Assembly: GCA_963795485.1 (NCBI GenBank)
Contig: CAWCIL010000008.1
Span: forward strand, 186,001-250,000
DNA: 64,000 bases
Direction of reading: 5' to 3'
From: AP-15 sp963795485
GTDB taxonomy: Bacteria > Pseudomonadota > Alphaproteobacteria > ATCC43930 > CGMCC-115725
In this document: positions 62,149-64,000 of the stretch, piece after piece
How positions within the stretch are numbered: the stretch's first letter is position 1
Layout of the letters: each line of letters starts with the position of its first letter
Program-made: the position numbers and the translations under genes
Notes under the pieces: generated by a model
Database searches by the model: none
What the model saw: only the letters and a program-made list of their open reading frames with translations
Told to the model about the DNA's origin: nothing

Positions 62149-63180
62149 TCAAGCCGCGCCATGCGGCCGCCGCCACAGCTGGCGCCAACTCGGCACCCCG
62201 CCAAGCGGCTCGGCCATCGTCAGCGCGCGCATGACCGCTCGGGTGAGGCAATCCGCCGCGGCGCTGCCGAGTTGCAGCAGCATCGCGGGCGTCGCCGTGG
62301 CCCCGGCTCCGGTCGAAAGCGCAAACACAGTGTCGCCGTCGAACGGAGTGTGAATCGGTCGGATCGCGCGGGCAAGCCCGTCCTGGGCCATGATCGCCAA
62401 TCGCCGGCAACCGGTCTTGTCGAGTGCGGCGTCGGTGGCGACGACCGCAATCGTCGTGTTGGCGCCGGCGGCCACGGCCTTGCATTCCGAGAAATCTTCC
62501 GGATCGACGGGAGTGTCGGGCATCGGCGGCTGCGGATCGATCTCGCCGGGCAACGCCAGCTCGGCCCCCCAGAAACGCCCGCAACCGGGCCGCACCGCCG
62601 AGCCGCAGCTGTTGACCGCGACGATGGCGCCGACCGTGGCGCCGTCGGCCAGCACGAGCGACGCGCTGCCGATCCCGCCCTTGAGCCGTCCGGCGGTGGC
62701 GCCGAGGCCGGCCCCGGCATTGCCGAGCTCAAACTCCTTCGCCGCGGCCCCTGCCGCGCTGCGGCCGAGCCCGCGATAGGGCGGCTCTCCGCTCCACGCC
62801 CGGCGCCCGGGAAAGGAGAGGTCGAACAGGACCGCGGCCGGGACGATCGGCACCCGGATCGGCGGCGAACGCAGCGTCGATCCGACGGCAAAGCCGCGCC
62901 CGGCCGCGGCGAGCCATTCCATGACCCCGGAAGCCGCATCGAGGCCAAAGGCCGAGCCGCCCGACAGCACCACCGCGTCGATCCGGTCGACCAGCGCGTC
63001 AGGGGCGAGCAATTCGGTCTCGCGGACGCCGGGCGCTCCGCCGCGGACATCGACCGATGCGGTCGCCGGCGCTTCGGCCAGCACCACGCTCACGCCGCTG
63101 GCGCCGCCCTCATTCTCGGCCTGGCCGACCAGAATCCCCGGCACGTCGGTGATCAGGTTACGTTCTCCGGTCTTGGCCAT
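62149..63180 (-). CDS. P1-family aminopeptidase (DmpA/BapA-like)
   Basis: A 343-residue N-terminal nucleophile-type peptidase. MAKTGERNLITDVPGILVGQ, VLSGGSAFGLDAASGVMEWL, IVPAAVLFDL, GNAGAGLGATAGRLKGGIGS and VGAIVAVNSCGSAV are family blocks. The Asn-Ser/Gly-Ser region near VNSCGSAV is where DmpA-like precursors self-cleave to expose the catalytic serine. DmpA enzymes release N-terminal D- or beta-amino acids. It lies 73 bases upstream of the Liv cluster 2 binding protein on the same strand, so it may process an imported peptide or amide. Confidence 0.82.
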   Translation of the reverse strand: MAKTGERNLITDVPGILVGQAENEGGASGVSVVLAEAPATASVDVRGGAPGVRETELLAPDALVDRIDAVVLSGGSAFGLDAASGVMEWLAAAGRGFAVGSTLRSPPIRVPIVPAAVLFDLSFPGRRAWSGEPPYRGLGRSAAGAAAKEFELGNAGAGLGATAGRLKGGIGSASLVLADGATVGAIVAVNSCGSAVRPGCGRFWGAELALPGEIDPQPPMPDTPVDPEDFSECKAVAAGANTTIAVVATDAALDKTGCRRLAIMAQDGLARAIRPIHTPFDGDTVFALSTGAGATATPAMLLQLGSAAADCLTRAVMRALTMAEPLGGVPSWRQLWRRPHGAA

Positions 63181-63307
63181 GATCTCCCCTCATCCGTCAT
63201 CGGGGTGTTTCGATCGATCTCGCAACGGCGCGTGGAGCGCGGCGCGGCCGAACAAAATCTGATATTTTGTATAAGACTTTCTCTCTTTCGGGACGACCGA
63301 GAAGCCG

Positions 63308-64000
63308 ATGGCGGAGCCGGTGGGGGAAGCGAGCGGGCGCGTAGCGCAGCCCAGCGGTCGCCGCGTCGCGGGCCGCCATTGGTTCGGGCGCAGCAAACTC
63401 CGCCTCCCCGCTATGCGCGATCTCTTGAGCAGCCGCGGGTTCCATTTGCTGATGGCGGCGCTGCTCACGCTTGCCGCACTCTCGATCTGGGCGCTGCGAA
63501 CCGAACGCGACAACCCCGACCTCGTTTCGCAGGCCGTCGGGTTCACCCTGATGCCACCGATGATGTTCGCTATATTCGGCTCGATCGGGTTGGTGTGCAC
63601 GGGTCTGGTGGGGGCCTTGTGGACCTTCTACGACTGGTTCTTTGGCATTATGGAACGCGTCAAGGGCAAGGACAACTTGCGCAAATGGGAGGTCTACCTG
63701 GTCGTCTTTTTGGCCGTGATGGTGGCGGTCCCACACCTGGTTGACGCCGCGCAATGGTGGCATACGAAGATACTTTCGAATGTTCCGTATGAAAAAACTG
63801 TATTGACCTGGCTGTCGCTGCAATTTTACACAAACGAGGAATTGGTCCTGTCATGGATGGCTCTGCTTTCCGGATTGGCGATTTACTTCCGCAAACCGCT
63901 GTTGGCGTTTCGCCCACAGCTGGAGAGCGCGACGCGGGCGCTCGCGGACCTTTATACCGGATACAATTGGCAAAGGCCGCTGGCCTTGGCAGCGTTGGCG
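63308..64000 (+). CDS. membrane protein, incomplete at right edge
   Basis: The frame is open from ATG 63308 to the window end (231 codons). It has a basic N-terminal tail, then hydrophobic helices at about residues 47-60, 77-105, 137-155 and 187-205. A cytoplasmic-type segment ERVKGKDNLRKWE lies between them, and the last visible part is charged and helical (RPQLESATRALADLYTGYNW). No family is recognised. An ATG at 63413 is an alternative start. A short inverted repeat CAAAAT-N5-ATTTTG (63253-63269) and a TATAAG (63270-63275) lie upstream and may be its promoter region. It is divergent from the P1 peptidase. Confidence 0.6.
   Translation, partial: MAEPVGEASGRVAQPSGRRVAGRHWFGRSKLRLPAMRDLLSSRGFHLLMAALLTLAALSIWALRTERDNPDLVSQAVGFTLMPPMMFAIFGSIGLVCTGLVGALWTFYDWFFGIMERVKGKDNLRKWEVYLVVFLAVMVAVPHLVDAAQWWHTKILSNVPYEKTVLTWLSLQFYTNEELVLSWMALLSGLAIYFRKPLLAFRPQLESATRALADLYTGYNWQRPLALAALA

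Noticed and set aside
1..64000. CRISPR arrays, tRNA or rRNA genes, insertion sequences
   Set aside because: No regularly spaced repeats, no tRNA T-loop/acceptor patterns and no transposase sequence were found on either strand.

Overview
The window is high-GC DNA with strongly GC-biased third positions. Several features point to an alphaproteobacterium, probably Rhodospirillales/Acetobacterales-like: a SAM-II riboswitch, a small RNA resembling the alphaproteobacterial suhB/alpha-r8 group, a BR0599-family (GTA-like) tail module, and two branched-chain amino acid (Liv) ABC transporter clusters. The genus cannot be named from sequence alone. I found no tRNA, rRNA, CRISPR array, insertion sequence or transcription-factor gene.

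Layout. (1) 1-6163: 3' end of a glycosyltransferase, then a phage/GTA-like tail module (DUF2163 protein, NlpC/P60 peptidase, 891-aa tail protein) and a run of small membrane or lipoprotein genes. (2) 6300-8316: heme-binding beta-barrel protein behind a perfect CRP-type operator, a long hairpin, a lipoprotein and a tiny membrane protein. (3) 8367-17574: CobW GTPase, RNase Z, two amidases, an LLM-class oxidoreductase, a lipase, a leaderless substrate-binding protein, and a scrapyard of FAH and quinone-reductase fragments at 12.7-13.2 kb. (4) 17660-21614: LigD and Ku (bacterial NHEJ), divergent. (5) 22885-26683: sulfur assimilation, with a SAM-II riboswitch plus terminator controlling metZ, then cysI and a siroheme-synthesis dehydrogenase. 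(6) 26715-38842: two 6PGDH-type reductases, a second CobW protein, and Liv transporter 1 with an acyl-CoA synthetase. The livM-SBP-livF half of this transporter lies inverted relative to livG-acsL-livH. (7) 39015-42311: GST and two MFS permeases. (8) 42339-46985: tightly overlapping operon DUF1445 - D-glutamate cyclase - murL - murD2 - lipoprotein. (9) 47090-50951: small membrane protein and the trehalose operon otsB-otsA-glk. (10) 51057-55967: sRNA gene, hutG-like and phhA genes, SGNH hydrolase with a 41-aa partner, and fahA. (11) 55968-57251: small insert bounded by a duplicate of the fahA 3' end. (12) 57495-63180: complete Liv transporter 2 operon and a P1-family peptidase. (13) 63308 to the end: incomplete membrane protein.

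How the genes fit together. metZ, cysI and the precorrin-2 dehydrogenase turn sulfite into homocysteine under S-adenosylmethionine control. phhA and fahA are the first and last steps of phenylalanine/tyrosine breakdown. otsB-otsA-glk form a trehalose unit, with glk supplying glucose-6-phosphate. The murL/murD2 pair makes peptidoglycan D-glutamate on the UDP-MurNAc precursor without a glutamate racemase. It sits in one operon with two proteins matching the two halves of the eukaryotic D-glutamate cyclase, which suggests a self-contained D-glutamate handling system.

Caution on quality. Eleven otherwise well-conserved genes carry 13 single-base frameshifts, and 12 of the 13 are +1 insertions. 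otsA also has an in-frame stop. So strong a bias to insertions looks more like uncorrected assembly error than natural decay, so genes labelled pseudogene here may be intact in the organism.
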